64,000 bases of DNA. Origin: Desmodus rotundus. Lineage: Eukaryota > Chordata > Mammalia > Chiroptera > Phyllostomidae. The stretch is taken from the NCBI RefSeq assembly GCF_022682495.2, contig NC_071388.1, positions 28,194,139 through 28,258,138 on the forward strand, read 5' to 3'. This document shows, piece after piece, positions 1-12,420 of the stretch. Position 1 is the stretch's first letter, and the number at the start of each line of letters is the position of its first letter. A program made the translations under genes and the position numbers. The notes beneath the pieces are model-generated. The model did no database searches. It was not told where the DNA came from and worked only from the letters and a program-made list of their open reading frames with translations.

Positions 1-178
1 TCCCTTTATGTTCTTATGAAGACAGTATTCCCTTTGTATTAAGATCCCATCCTTAGGACCTCATTTAACCTTAATTACCTTTTTAAAGTCACTACAGTAT
101 CTCTAAATACAGTTTCATTGAGGGCTAAGACTTTGATGTATGAATATTGGGGAACACACTTCACATACTTCTGCCTAT

Positions 179-182
<4 letters not shown>

Positions 183-214
<32 letters not shown>
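183..214. repeat. (AG)16 microsatellite
   Basis: Sixteen uninterrupted AG dinucleotides, followed by a short G run. No transposon tail is visible beside it. It is probably length-polymorphic. Confidence 0.95.
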
Positions 215-218
<4 letters not shown>

Positions 219-2500
219 GCTTATAGAGAGTAATTTACAGCCGTCATAATAAAATAGTAATAGTACATTTGGGAAAAATAATCAGTGGGTTGAGATTTCA
301 TGGATAGCAGGTGTTTGTATGGTATGTTTCCGTAGTACATCATTACACATTGCTCATTAGTTTAAAAAGAAAAAACATTAACTATACACTGGAGATTAAA
401 GACAGTAACTTGACTAGATGACCTGAATTAATATCACTAATGCAGACCTGAGGGACATCACATGCTTCCAGATGTGACAGCTTGGAAAGACACATTGCTT
501 TTAAAATATTCTGTCCAAGAGTATATAACCTGAATCTAATCCTGAGGAAGTATCAGACAATCCAAACCTGAGGGACATTCTGTAACATAACTGCATTCTT
601 CAAAAATGTCAATTTTTGAAAAAGATTGAGTGACTGTTCCAGATTAAAGAAAAATGAAGATGACAAAACACATCATATGATTCTGAACTGAGACCTGTAT
701 TCAAGGGGAAATATTATAAAAAGGACATTACTAGTCCAACAGAATAAATTGAAATATAAATGTTACATTAGATTTAAAAAACTGTTGTACTAATTTTAAA
801 TTTTCTGAATTTGCTTAGTGTACTATGGTTATTTAACATAATATCCTTCTTTATAAGAAATGCAGACTGAAAAATTTAACAATTATGGGGCATGATCCTT
901 AATTTCATATATAACTCGAGATACTTCTTAGACTCAACTAATTATTCAGACTCACAAGACCCTCATAGGTCACACTTGACATCCCTCTATTCATTGCAAC
1001 TTGTCATAAAGGTGGAAATGGTTGTCAAGAATTGCTCTTTCCAGAAATCCTTGCTTCAGTCCAATATCTCAAAGGCCATAAGATATGATCCAAATCAGGA
1101 GGTTGTAAGAGCTGATCTAGCTTAAAAGTCTCGGACTCCACAGGACCCAATATCTCTAATAACAACTTTATCAACAGTGCTTGCAGGATCTCTGAAAAGG
1201 ATATGCCAGTTATTATAGTCAACACATTCAACAAAGTATTCATGCAGTTTACCAGTTAGAAATAATTTTTTACCATCAGCATTTAGTAACACAGTTGACA
1301 TTCCAATACTTATCAGGTAACCCAGAGGAACAGAGATAGAAAGTTCATCATGGATTAAATTTTCATGCAAAAGAGAATTTTTTTTTTTGCTAAAATTTTG
1401 AGTATGGCAAACAATTCTCAAGAAGTTTATAAGAAGAAAATTATTATGTGTGTATGTGTGTGCAGAACAGACAATAAGAAACAAATGTAGCAAAATAATA
1501 ATTGGTGCATCTGGATAAAGGGTCTATGGTAGTTATCTGTTTTAGTCTTGATTATTTTCTGAGTTTAATAGATTTTCAAAATAAAAAGATTTTTTTCAAA
1601 GTGGAACATAATATTTAAAACAGTGAATGTATTTGTGTTTGAAACAATGCAACTTTCTTTTAAAAAATAATTTTTGATTGTTTATGAAAAAGTCCCCAAA
1701 TACTGTATATAAATTTTCAGGTCAAAAAAGAAAGCCTCTTTTAACTTCCAGAGTACCTATGCAATGTACAATTTCTCTGGGCTTACAGAACACCTTTGAC
1801 TTTTTAAAAATCACTGATAAGGGAGAAAATGTAATCTATTTAGACTCTCTGGAATGATGGCATTCAAAGAATGCTCACCATGTGCTTTAAACATGTTCCT
1901 TTTTCTGTACAGTGGTTTGAACATTGTATATAAATGTCAAATTTAATTATGCAGATAATAGAAAACAAGGCATATTCTTTCTTTCTTAATTGGTGGAGAA
2001 AGTTGTCTTTCAAGCTCTGCTGCTTACAATTCACAAATCATCTGGAATTCTAGACACCTTCATAGAGTTCAGGAGTGCAGTCCACTTCATTTCTCATCCA
2101 TGAATACTTTGATTGCCCTTAAAGCTTTTAAAGGAAATGAGGATAAAAGCTTACATTCAAGTAGTGAGCAGTAATGAAACGAGACAAATCCCTTTTACTA
2201 ATGTTGTTTCTGTACATTCTTTATTGATCAAGCGTAATGAAAATATGGTATATCGTGATGAGAAATAACTGTGGAAATAAAAATTGTAATGTTTGAAGTT
2301 TGTTTTAAGTTGTCCAATTATTTAAGAATCCTACTGAAATATATTTTGATCTTGGGCAATGCATTAAAGACACTTTAAAAGTTAACTGTACTTTATATTT
2401 TCTTAGTACTTTATAGTTTTTAAATATATCAATAGACATTTATTTAGTAAACATTCCTTCAATATTTATTACATTTCAAAGTGTGAGAAATTATTTAAAA
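215..2500. other. AT-rich DNA, no feature recognised
   Basis: About 2.3 kb of AT-rich sequence. The open frames here (up to 123 codons) look like chance frames: they share no recognisable motif and have no plausible splice context. I recognise no repeat family, although very old decayed repeats would be missed by eye. Confidence 0.5.
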
Positions 2501-2504
2501 AATA

Positions 2505-2590
2505 ATCAAACCATCTGAGGTAGGTGTTTTCATTCCCATTTTGTAGATAAATAAATCTAAAGGTAAAAGTTAAAATCCAACCAGATAGGA
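2505..2590 (+). repeat. MIR-like SINE fragment (weak)
   Basis: The order 'gaggtaggtgtt', 'cccattttgtagat' resembles the MIR segment around its 'gaggtaggtattatta...cccattttacagat' core. Only this central part is recognisable and the rest is too diverged, so the call is tentative. Confidence 0.35.
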
Positions 2591-2984
2591 AAAATAATTT
2601 TTAGTATAAGGAATAACATTTCTATTTTTTACTTGAACGTGTATATATCATTTGTTATTTTGACATTATAATACTACGTATTAGTGTTCTGTGACATAAT
2701 GTATTGATACTTAGATGATCTGCACAAGGAATAGAAAAGTCAAACCTAACTCTGTCAGGAGCGCTTCCTTTTCTGACCCTTGTTCGGTGAGATGCGGGTG
2801 CTCATTTTTAGCCATTTTGCATGAGTCAGAGGTAGACTCTGGCATTATGTTACATCAAATGCATTTGTTCTTTGATAAAAATTGTTTAGGTATAGCCAAT
2901 GCTATGTTGACATGAATATCATATAACCATAGTATCTAAAGTTCTTATACTTTTATACATTTTCAACAACTTGTTATCACAAAT
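2591..2984. other. unassigned AT-rich DNA
   Basis: No repeat or gene recognised. The 66-codon frame at 2715-2915 has no recognisable domain. Confidence 0.5.
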
Positions 2985-3145
2985 ATTGTTGGTTGTCATC
3001 CTCACAGCAATTTTGCTTTGCAGATATTATTTCCAAATTAAAGATGAGCAAACTAAGGCTTAGGCCTGCATGAAGACCTACAGTTATTAAGACATAAATA
3101 TAAAAGTCAATATTATATCTGGTTTCCAAGTCTAGTACTTTTCTC
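2985..3145 (+). repeat. MIR SINE fragment
   Basis: The sequence follows the MIR core and 3' part in order: 'cctcacagcaat', a diverged block, 'aaagatgagcaaactaaggc', then a block matching the usual 'acacagctagtaag' area only loosely. This is an ancient tRNA-derived SINE, well decayed and inactive. Confidence 0.6.
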
Positions 3146-3600
3146 CCCTCACCAAAAATAAATAAATATTATACTTTTGCAAAATTTTGGAAGTAAGGAA
3201 GATGAGAGATTGACTGTCCTCCCACCTCACGTTAAGCAGCTCAGGAAAGAATAAAAGTAACCAAGGCTTTATTATCCCAAGAGATTAAAGAGTTCTTAAA
3301 TGTTTAAAGGCTATGTTCATGGCAATTATGCTAAGTTATCTCTGAGTCCTGCCAAGAATTGCAGAAGAGCAAGTAGCCTGATCTTAGAGAAAGTTGAATC
3401 CTTGTAGACAAGGGTACAGAGGAAACAAATGCCTGGAACTGCATCAGAGCCCACTGACCAGAAAGTTGAGGTAGAAGTTGTGATTGTTGAAGGTTGGTCA
3501 ATAGGCACCCTGAACAGTGTAAAGAAATTGTCAGTTTTAAGCTTGGCATGTGAAGTGCATTCCCTGAGCTGTAGAACCACCTAAACTCTTATGTACCACA
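3146..3600. other. unassigned DNA
   Basis: No gene or repeat recognised. Overlapping minus-strand frames of 72-84 codons look like chance openings. Confidence 0.45.
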
Positions 3601-3900
3601 TGGACTTAGGCAGGAGCACCCCAACACTCTCTTTCATGGTTTAAAGAAGAAAATATCACCCCCAAAACTACTCCCAATGAGTGTGTTCTGGAGTCTGCAG
3701 GAGCCTGAGTTCCCAAGAAAGCCGAGTTTGACAGGACTTTATTGTAAAATGTGATCGAGAGAGTGAGAGTGAGAGGGACCTGTGTGAAGCAGGAGAGGAG
3801 GGAAAGCCAACGCAAAGATGCGTATTGCAGTCGGCCAACAGATGCTTGTTCATGCTAACAGAGTCTCCCAAAGGGTAAAATAAAACATGCCTTAGGACTG
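3601..3900 (-). mobile_element. possible LTR fragment (R/U5 side)
   Basis: On the minus strand this GC-richer block contains AATAAA (complement of 3739-3744) followed by 'gtcctgtcaaactcgg', which resembles the R-U5 part of a gammaretrovirus-like LTR. No TG/CA ends, primer site or internal retroviral sequence could be placed. It is therefore only a candidate; a decayed non-LTR sequence is the alternative. Confidence 0.3.
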
Positions 3901-5042
3901 ATGCTCCAGAAAATGAAGGAAAAAAAAATCATACACCATTGTTCAAAAGTTGTCTTCATGGGCAAAAAATATCTTATTTAAGAAATACATATGCTGTTCT
4001 TCGGGTCTCCCCTTCACTATTAACAGCAAAGCTCCAGGGTAGAAGCAACAGTAACTTGCTACATGGGCCATGGAACTGCTTATAGACTCCACTGCCTAAC
4101 TAAGAAAGCTGTGAGGGCAAGTGTATCTTAAATAATGCACAAGAGATTTCCTAAGTACTCTCACACAATTCAAATACATCCTTATCCTCTATGAAGTCTA
4201 ATACATCACAGAATTGCACCAAAGGGGAAGGTTCATGCCAGTCTCTGAACAGATATAAGGTGAGAGGATTGTGGGGACAAGCCTGCATTGCTGCATTTGT
4301 CTGTCAGTGTATTCATCTCTCTTCTTTATCTCCCACTTTCACTTACTTATACCCTCAGCCAGCATTTCAAACGGTCTGTGCTGTTTGTCTTCATCATCAA
4401 GGGATCTGAGTCCATTTACCCGTGCTTGTCAAGCTAGGATTGCTCTAATGACATATTTGCCACTTAGTTTCTGTGTTGGGGCATATTTTCCCCTACTTCT
4501 GCTGTCTATCAACAATACTGGCTCCTGATGGAAAAACTGATGGAAATAAGGTTCAATTATCCCTGCCAATATAGTAATTTTTCTGTGCCTGCTGGATTAT
4601 TGGCATTGAGAACCTCAACATAGCCAGCTTATTACTTGTGGCTTTAAATTCAGTGAAACCTTCATTGCTTTTCCTTGAAGATGAAGATCTAATCTTGGAC
4701 CTCACTCATGTTCTATACTAGATCAGTTGTATTTGAGTGCTCAAATATATTTAAAAAGCCAACAGATCCTAAGGTTATGCAACCATTTATCACTTCCTTT
4801 GTCAAAAACATGTCTCTTAGTAGTAGATGGTTTTGTGCATGATATCATGTTAACAGGCTCCTGTGAGAACTAGGGGAGCAGGACTGTGATGCTTGCAGAA
4901 ATAGTGTAGTCACGGGATGCAAACCCATATCCAGAGTAAATGCTGACTGACAAGGGCAGGAGAGGGAGGGGCAGGCACACGGCCTGGGCCTCAGATGAAG
5001 TATACAAAGACTATATTTGAATGAAGTTAGTTAAAACCAAAA
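3901..5042. other. unassigned DNA upstream of an L1
   Basis: About 1.1 kb of moderate composition. It may contain ancient retroelement internal sequence, but I could not match it to a family. The 72- and 85-codon plus frames at 4191-4528 overlap in different phases and show no domain. Confidence 0.4.
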
Positions 5043-5256
5043 CAGAAGTGACTGTTCAGGTCCTTTGCCCATTTTTTAATTGGGTTGTTTGTCTTCCTGG
5101 AGTGCAGTCATGTGAGTCCTTTATATATTTTGGAGATCAAACCCTTGTCAAAGGTATCACTGACAAATGTATTTTCCCATATGCTTGGTTCCCTTTTCAT
5201 TTTGCTGATGTTTTCTTTAGCCATGCAGAAGCTATTTATGTTGATGAAGTTCTATT
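5043..5256 (-). mobile_element. L1, inverted 5' part of a twin-primed insertion
   Basis: This block reads antisense through the L1 ORF2 3' region (compare 18376-18560, which has the same order and orientation). It begins near 'gaagtgactgttcagg' and runs to about 'gatgaagttctatt'. It abuts sense L1 sequence at 5257, and the outer end of the inverted piece lies just upstream, in L1 coordinates, of where the sense piece begins. This is the head-to-head arrangement left by twin priming during target-primed reverse transcription. Confidence 0.85.
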
Positions 5257-6104
5257 CAGAGACATATGAAAGGATGCTCAGCATCACCAGGCATTGGAGA
5301 GATGCAAATTAAAACCACAATGAGATACCACTACACCAGTCAGAATGGCCATCATAAACAAATCAATAAACAATAAGTGCTGGCAAGGTTGGAGAGAAAA
5401 GGGAACCCTAGCACGTTGTTGGTGGGAATGCAAACTGGTTCAGATTCTGTGGAAGACAGTATAGTACTTCCTCAAAAAACTAAAAATGGAACTGCCTTTT
5501 GAGTTGGCAGTTCCACTGCTGGGATTATCTCCTAAGAATCCTGAAGCACTAGTTCAAAAGAACCTATGCACCTCAATGTTCATAGCAGCACAATTTACAA
5601 TAGCCAAGTGCTGGAAGAAACCTGAGTGCCCATCAATAAATGAGTGAATCAAAAAACTGTGGTACACTTACACGATGGAATACTATACAGCAGAAAGAAA
5701 GAAGGAGCTCCTACCCTTTGCGACAGCATGGATGGAACTGGAGAGCATTATGCTAAGTGAAATAAGCCAGGTGGTGAAAGACAAATACCATATGATCTCA
5801 CTTATAAGTGGAACCTAATCAACAAAACAAATAAGCAAGCTAAATGTAACTGGAGATGTAGAAATAAAGAACAAACTGACAGTAACCAGAGGCAAGGGGA
5901 AGGGGGATAATGGGGAAAAGAAGGGAAAAGGTCATCAAGGAACATGTATAAGGGCCCATAGACAACGACAAATGGGGGAAGGATTGAAGGTGAGAGGTGG
6001 GAGGTGAGGGGGGAAAAGTAGCGGTCGGAAAATGGAGACAACTGTACTTGAACAACAATAAAAATTGATAAATAAATAAAATAAAATCCTAAAAAATAAA
6101 AAAA
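5257..6104 (+). mobile_element. L1 3' end, sense (ORF2 end, 3' UTR, poly-A)
   Basis: Sense-strand L1. It starts in the C-terminal part of ORF2 ('gagatgcaaattaaaaccac'), passes through the conserved 'gatggaactggagagcatta' region, then a purine-rich, G-rich 3' UTR (about 5880-6035). It ends in 'tgtacttgaacaacaataaa' and an A-rich tail. ORF2 is interrupted by stops, so nothing is coded. With 5043-5256 it forms one 5'-truncated, inverted insertion. An 8-bp 'ccaaaaca' occurs before the L1 (5037-5044) and after the tail (6109-6116) and may be a short target duplication; this is weak. Confidence 0.9.
5488..5514. repeat. 9-bp perfect inverted repeat inside the L1
   Basis: 'ggaactgcc' (5488-5496) and 'ggcagttcc' (5506-5514) are perfect reverse complements around a 9-nt spacer. 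The sister L1 at 17531-18634 has a non-palindromic sequence at the same place, so the palindrome is specific to this copy. Confidence 0.85.
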
Positions 6105-6221
6105 TAGACCCAAAACAAGATACTTTGCTCAATGTGTGTAAAATAAAATAATGCATCTTACTTGTTTAATGTACGTTCAAGCTATCAGTGGAGAGGAAGG
6201 GAATTCTTAAAATTATTGAGA

Positions 6222-6261
6222 TTTGATTTTCTCAAGGTTTGATTTTCTCAAGGTTTGATTT
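6222..6261. repeat. 16-bp tandem repeat, 2.5 copies
   Basis: The unit 'tttgattttctcaagg' occurs at 6222-6237 and 6238-6253 without mismatch, followed by a half unit 'tttgattt'. It looks like a recent replication-slippage duplication. Confidence 0.9.
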
Positions 6262-9200
6262 GAACCTTGTCTTTCAAGGGACGAGGTAGAACATTGCTAG
6301 AACTTGTATTCTAAACAATCTCCAAAGCAGCCACAGAGCTTATGCAGCATTTCCTTAGTTTCTTGGGCATCAGATCTCTGACACATAGGTGGACAACTCT
6401 TTCAGATGCTCAGTTAAGTCTGAAAGGTTGTTACCATTCCCAAGTTAAGGACTGCACTCTGAAACACAGCAGTCGTGGAGCCTGGTCTCTAGAAAGCTAC
6501 TTGCTTTATCAGCAGATCCCTCCTAACAGTAAAAGGAACATGGCAGCAAAAACTCTAAGGTGGCCTGCCTTACTTGTTAAACTCCTGATTACTCCCTGCT
6601 TTAGTCATGGTCTTCTCTCCTTGAATAGCATAAAACCAAAATAACATGACATTTCAGCAGCTGACATTTCTTTTTCTATAGGGACATTCCAGCTCACATT
6701 AAAAAATCAGAAACCAAATGCTTCCCTGAACTTGCTCAAATTCCTTTCTTTGGCTGACTCACTGATAATATTGCAGAACACATGCTTATTTATGGTTGAT
6801 GGCTGCTAATACGCTTAAAAGGGTAAATTCTTCAACTGGAATGAATGAACCAAAAGAAAATGCATAAGTACCTTTAACCCCCTGGAATTTTCTTCTGTAA
6901 TCATGGGGACTGTGCATATATACAAAAGGTGGTAAAATTGGAAATAAAATTTTAACATTTCTTTGTGTGTCAAATCAGTTCTTTGGTGATTTGAAGAAGG
7001 GATCACAGGAGTAATAGCTTAGATTGATTAATGTAAACACCTTTCTGTTAGAAAATGGGAGAAAAAGGATATAATAATAACAAATCCAAAATACTTTACA
7101 AGAACTAATGTAGACATATACCAAGAATGCCATTAAATAACATAAAACACAATGCGAACAAAGGAAGAAAGGTAGCATGAGGCTGGATAAGAAGTTTTAA
7201 AAGTAAAGATTTTCATTACTCTGTATTTGTTACATAATATTAATACAGTTGCAATCAGAATCTTCATAGGCTTACTTTTGTTATTTTTAACTTGATGAAT
7301 TTATTATTAGACTAATATGGAGTGATAGGTATTTGAAATAGCCAAAATTGTTGAAAAGAAAGTACTTAAACATGCATACTATATATTAAAGTTAATTTTT
7401 AAATTTTAGTAGTTAAAACAATTTATTTCACAGAGACAGTGCAAGAATAGATATAAACCAGAGACTGGTGCTTCCAAAAGCAGGATGTTGAGACAGGAGC
7501 CATTATGAATGTATTTTATATAAGAGCTGGCACTTGTATCTCCCACTATTAAGACCTCACTATTAAGTGAGAACTGCTTTATCAACTTCCAAATTATGTA
7601 GTTTTCCTTTTGATATTCTTCTAAAGGAGAACTAAAGGGAAATTGAAGATATTACACCATGTGGGTCCATAGACGTCATTACTTGTTGCACACTTGCAGG
7701 ATATTCATGGGTAAGAGGTCACTAACATAAATTTATGTACTACGGGTTATACAATACTTCAGGTATGTGCAAAAATTATATAATGCAATCTTGACTGACC
7801 TTGACAGACAAAGTCTTGCAGTGTTAGTTTGGATTATCACAGAAGCTGATAATCATTTGGGGATACACAATTGATTTGGGAAGTAACTCCTGGAAGCACT
7901 GAGAAGATAGTGGGGGAGTGAGAGGGAACAAAGAGAAGGAAGCCAATACAGATGGTTAATGAGTAGATCTCTGCTGTAGGCAACTAAGACTTAATCCCAC
8001 TGGGAAATTCTGAGAAAGTTAATGTAATCTGACAGTGAGTTGTACCACTCTAGGGCAAGTAATCTGAATTATTTTTCTATTAACTAATATCTGTGATTTT
8101 TGAGGAATGTTCCTCAAGTTATTAACTCCCTTGCACTTTTGGATTACTTTATACAATGGCTGAGAATGATTTTGTAGTCAGCAAATGGTCTTAGGCAAAG
8201 AGGTGTCAGTGCTGCCAGTAGAAGCCATTGACGTTTAAGGAACATAATTTTGCATGACAGGTAAAGAACAACATGTAAAAGATCAGTGTCTGCTAAAGAA
8301 AATGAGCAGTACATTGATATCATCCAGTATCCATACTATATAAAGTAATTTTGTTGATTTTTCAATTCAAACAATACAATCATATCAGTGTGCAACAGAA
8401 TTAACAACATTCCCACCAAGGAGAACAGCTTCCCTGAGTTTGGGGAAAGAAATCCAACACATAGAATTTAGCTCTTGTGCTGAATGACATTTCAAATCAG
8501 TGTTAGAGATGGTTCAATGCATTCTAAAAGGGTGATAGGATAATTAGTTCCTAATAGTGGATAATTGTTTTCCTTGCTGTTCAAATCCATTTTCCTTGCT
8601 CTCATAAAATTACTTACATTTTTTCCTGATTTTACTCTCATGTAGCTCAAAGGGTGGTGCATGCAGTTTAAGGAGGGAGACGAAGCCCACTCAGTAGCAT
8701 CTCACTACCTGACCAAGTTTGCTTTGGGAAAGAGCTTTACATTCAATACAGAACAATGAGAATTAATCCCAGGACTTTTGTTCAGACTATAAAGACCATC
8801 GTCTCTTTTCCTTTGGATTTTAAATTGGGAACTTTAAACTTAAGATTGATTAGCCAAGTTTACATGAGCATGAAAATGATGTCAAAACAAAAAAAAAGGT
8901 AAAAACTTAAAAAATACCAGGTCCTGATTTCATTGTTTGAACCCCAAGGTTGAAGGTCATTTGATATCTGAGATGAAAGGTCAGACGGAGGTCAGACCCA
9001 CTGCTGGATTATTAAGTGATGTAAGCCAACAATGTTCTTTTGTATTACTAAACAGTTTAAATTGGGTTTTAAATTACTTATACTTATTACTATATAAAAG
9101 AAAGGAAAATTAGATCAATTCCTTGCACTATTATTTCTATTTCTTTAATTTCTAAATTGAAGATTAAATGATTTATATTTAGATATCCACCAACAACTGA

Positions 9201-10291
9201 AACAGCTAACAAACAGTAAGTGTTGTAGAAAAATTATGGTAGAACATTTCTAAAATTAGAATTTTGTAGAGCCTTTCTTTGCCTGACTCTGACAATAGTA
9301 ACATAAGGGAAAATTTCACATTTTAAAAAATCAACTTCAAAAGGTACTACAAATAAGCCTGAAAGATCCCTTACCAAGGACAATATTTTAAAAAGACAAA
9401 GTGACAATTTCATGAGCAAAAAAGAGCAACAAATCAAGAAAAATGAGATGACTACATGTAAAAGTGGGTCATACATTTTAAAAAACACAATAGTAAATAA
9501 AGACATAAAGGCAAATATAAGTAAACTACCTAATTTAAAATAATTAAAATATTTTTTAACTACCAAATTTATTAATGTTAACAAAAAATTAACAACACAA
9601 TTATGGCACAGTTTGGTAAAAAATCAATCATTTTATGGAATATATAGTATGCTATAACCATTTGAAACAATTTAATAATATGCTGTTTATAAAGATATAA
9701 GACATAATCTAATAAGCATGTATACATGTAAAAATGTTATATGAAAGTACTTGCAATAATTACAAACTGTTTATTTCAATACTGTTGATAATTGCAAAAA
9801 TATTTAAAGGTAGCAATAAAAAATTGTCATGAATTACAGTGTTTTACAGTACTTAACTGGTGTAAAAATTCAGGAATATACTATAAAATAAATAATAGTG
9901 ATTATTTTGCAAGTTATGAAATGATAGCATATTTTCACCTCGTGTGTATGTATTATTACAATTTAAAAATTGCAACTAGCATAGATACTTTTATAATTAT
10001 GTTGATATGTTCTTTTATGTATTTATTTTTAAATAATATACTTTCACAAAAATTTCTTAATTTAAAAAATTATGTTTGCATTACTCTTTTGTTCAAGAAG
10101 TACTTATTAACGGTGATCACAGTGGTCGCACACTTCCTCATATTCGTTTCCCAATGAGTGTGTGTGGGAGGGAGGGATTTGTATGTGTCCCCACTCATGG
10201 GATTTAGTGGGAATGACATCATCTATTATTGAAATGTGTAAGCTATTACTCCGTTGTCCTTCAGATACAATGTGACTAAAAACACCCTCAT
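6262..10291. other. 4 kb of AT-rich DNA, no gene recognised
   Basis: Long AT-rich stretch, extremely A/T-rich around 9000-10100. The frames at 9234-9584 and 9792-10157 (116 and 121 codons) are low-complexity Phe/Leu/Ile/Tyr/Lys translations typical of AT-rich noncoding DNA. Part of 7840-8060 is less AT-rich and may be an old LTR or DNA-transposon relic that I could not assign. Confidence 0.5.
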
Positions 10292-10464
10292 GCCCTGACT
10301 GGTGTGGCTCAGTGGACTGGGTGTTGTCCCACAGACCAAAATGCCGCTTCCCAGTCAGGGCACGTGGCCAGGTCCCCAGGCAACTGATTAATGTTTCTCT
10401 CTTGCACACTGATATTTCTCTCCATCTCTTCTACTCTTTCTATAAATAAATAAATCTTTTAAAG
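10292..10464 (+). mobile_element. VES-type bat SINE
   Basis: A tRNA-derived SINE head 'ccctgactggtgtggctc' with an A-box-like 'tggctcagtgg', the block with 'cagtcagggcacgtggcc', a pyrimidine-rich stretch and an A-rich tail ending in '(aaat)n cttttaaag'. The head, tRNA-like body, 'tttctctc' block and tail order is characteristic of VES SINEs of bats. The flanks 'aacaccctcatg' and 'aatatcatcatg' match at 9 of 12 positions and may be a decayed target-site duplication. Confidence 0.9.
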
Positions 10465-10601
10465 AATATCATCATGACTTCTTTTATTGTGATGTTTATT
10501 TTTTGTTCATTTTATTTATTGTATATATTTATGAAATAATATAGGATGTTTTACTCATTTCAGATATTTTGACTTTTTATGATGCTGTGCTTTAACCTGA
10601 C

Positions 10602-10661
10602 TCCTTCTTTCCTTCCTTCCTTCTTTCCTTCCTATTCTCCTTCCCACCCTCCTTCCTTCCT
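10602..10661. repeat. (TTCC)n-like polypyrimidine tract
   Basis: Interrupted TTCC/TTTC repeats, about 60 bp, no purines except a few interruptions. Simple repeat. Confidence 0.9.
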
Positions 10662-12106
10662 TATTTTTTATCTTACATTTTCTGAGAGCTGGGAATAAGT
10701 TGATATTTAAAATATGGAGACTCATTCTTTCATTAAATCTGGAAATTTTAACAATGATTTATTTGTTCATATGTTTCCTCCATTCACTTTTTTCCCACAG
10801 TAGTAATATTGGTGGATGGAGTCATCAGAGCATAGAGCTGGGGAGGGCTTCCTCAAATACTGACTTTTCAACATTGTGTTGAACTCAGTAGACAAGGGTC
10901 CAGAGCCTGATGATTGCCTACACTCAGAGCTCAGATGAATTCCCTTCGGCAGCAGCCATCTCAGTCTCCACAAAGCTGATACTTATTGCCCCTTTCAACT
11001 CTCCACAGGCCTGAAGATTTCCATCCCTAAGGCCAGCCTTAAATTTTTCTCACGGTGATCTCTGATTCAGGCTGCCTTAAAGAACCGATGTCCAGTCACT
11101 TTTCCTTTCTGTTCTTATTCTACCTTTACTGGATTGCCATCACAGTCTTTATGCCCCGGAGTACAAAAACCTCATGTTGCTTCTTTCCTCCCACAATAGA
11201 GGTTGATTTCTTAACACAAAAACGACCCAGAACTCAGATGGATAAAAGCCTCTTTAGCCTCTACCACCTTCAGCTTGACAGAGGAACATTTTGCTTTCAC
11301 CATTAAATACAAGTTGAAAAAGTCAGTTCCTGTCTACTTCTATCTGAGGAAACAAGTCAGCCTGCACTGCTGGGACTTTTTTCTTTTTTCTATTTCAGAT
11401 GTTCATTTGAAAGAACAAGGGCATGGATGCTTGAACAGGAAAACTATGAAAGAGTTGGAATTGTTCTTTCTATATGATTATACACCACTTGAAGTATATA
11501 TGTAAAATAATAGCTACAAGAGAGCTTTTCTATTAAATATCAATATCTTATATTAAATATAATATATTCACCATCTGTAAACATTAATATATTTTAATGA
11601 TAGTTCTTAGAATCAATTTTGAATTGACAACCTAATGAACTTTTCTTTAAAATGTCTACTTAAAGTCACAATCAGCTGTCGGTTTTGAAGTGGAGTTTTA
11701 TCTATAGTCACAACTCCATTGTCAGAGAAGTTTGGTGTTAAAAACATGAAAAATATTATCTATTATAAACCCATTTGTTTATTAAATATTCATTAAGCAC
11801 TTGGTTTTTTAGGCATTGTGTTAACCCAAATGATATGTGCTCTTATAGAACTGTGTTTCAGTGTAAAAGCATACAATTATATTAAATATAATTAATATTT
11901 AATTATTGATAATCTATATACAAACATACATAGACATTAACATATATACATATACACAAACATACATATATGAGTAATTACCTGTAAAGTTCAAAGACAA
12001 GATACATTATTCTAAGTATATAACAAAAGGATGCAAATTGGAGATATTTGTGCTGAAATTTGAATTTTAGGTTGACACTCTTTAGGGTAGAAATTTGTAC
12101 CCTTTT
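10662..12106. other. unassigned DNA
   Basis: No gene recognised. 10780-11400 is less AT-rich with overlapping short frames in several phases and no domain. 11500-12000 is very AT-rich, with alternating 'tatata/catata' stretches around 11900-11970. Confidence 0.45.
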
Positions 12107-12420
12107 AAAAATATTTATTTCATTTTTCAGTTATAGTCAATGTATAATATTACATTAATTTCAGGTGTACAATATTAGAATTAAACATTTATGTAATTTA
12201 TGAGGTGATAAGTCTGATAAATTAGTACCCACCTGACACTATACGTAGTTGTCACAATATTACTGACTACATTCTCTATGCTACACTTGTCATTCTTAAT
12301 CCCGTCCCCCTTTTACCCATCTCCTCACCCCCTCTTCTGTCTGACAATTGTCAAAATGCTCTCTGTATCTATGAGTTTGTTTCTCTTTTGTTTGTTCACA
12401 TATTTTTATTTTATTTATTT
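12107..12420 (-). mobile_element. older L1 3' end, antisense
   Basis: Antisense L1 3' UTR of an old subfamily. T-rich start, then 'agtcaatgtataatattaca', 'tttcaggtgtacaatatt', the C-rich 'cccctttacccatctcc'-like block, and 'tctgtatctatgagtttg'. It is more diverged than the G-rich L1 copies in this window and is inactive. Confidence 0.75.

Noticed and set aside
9234..10157. 116- and 121-codon frames in AT-rich DNA
   Set aside because: Their composition is dominated by Phe, Leu, Ile, Tyr, Lys and Asn, as expected from AT-rich noncoding DNA, with no motif.
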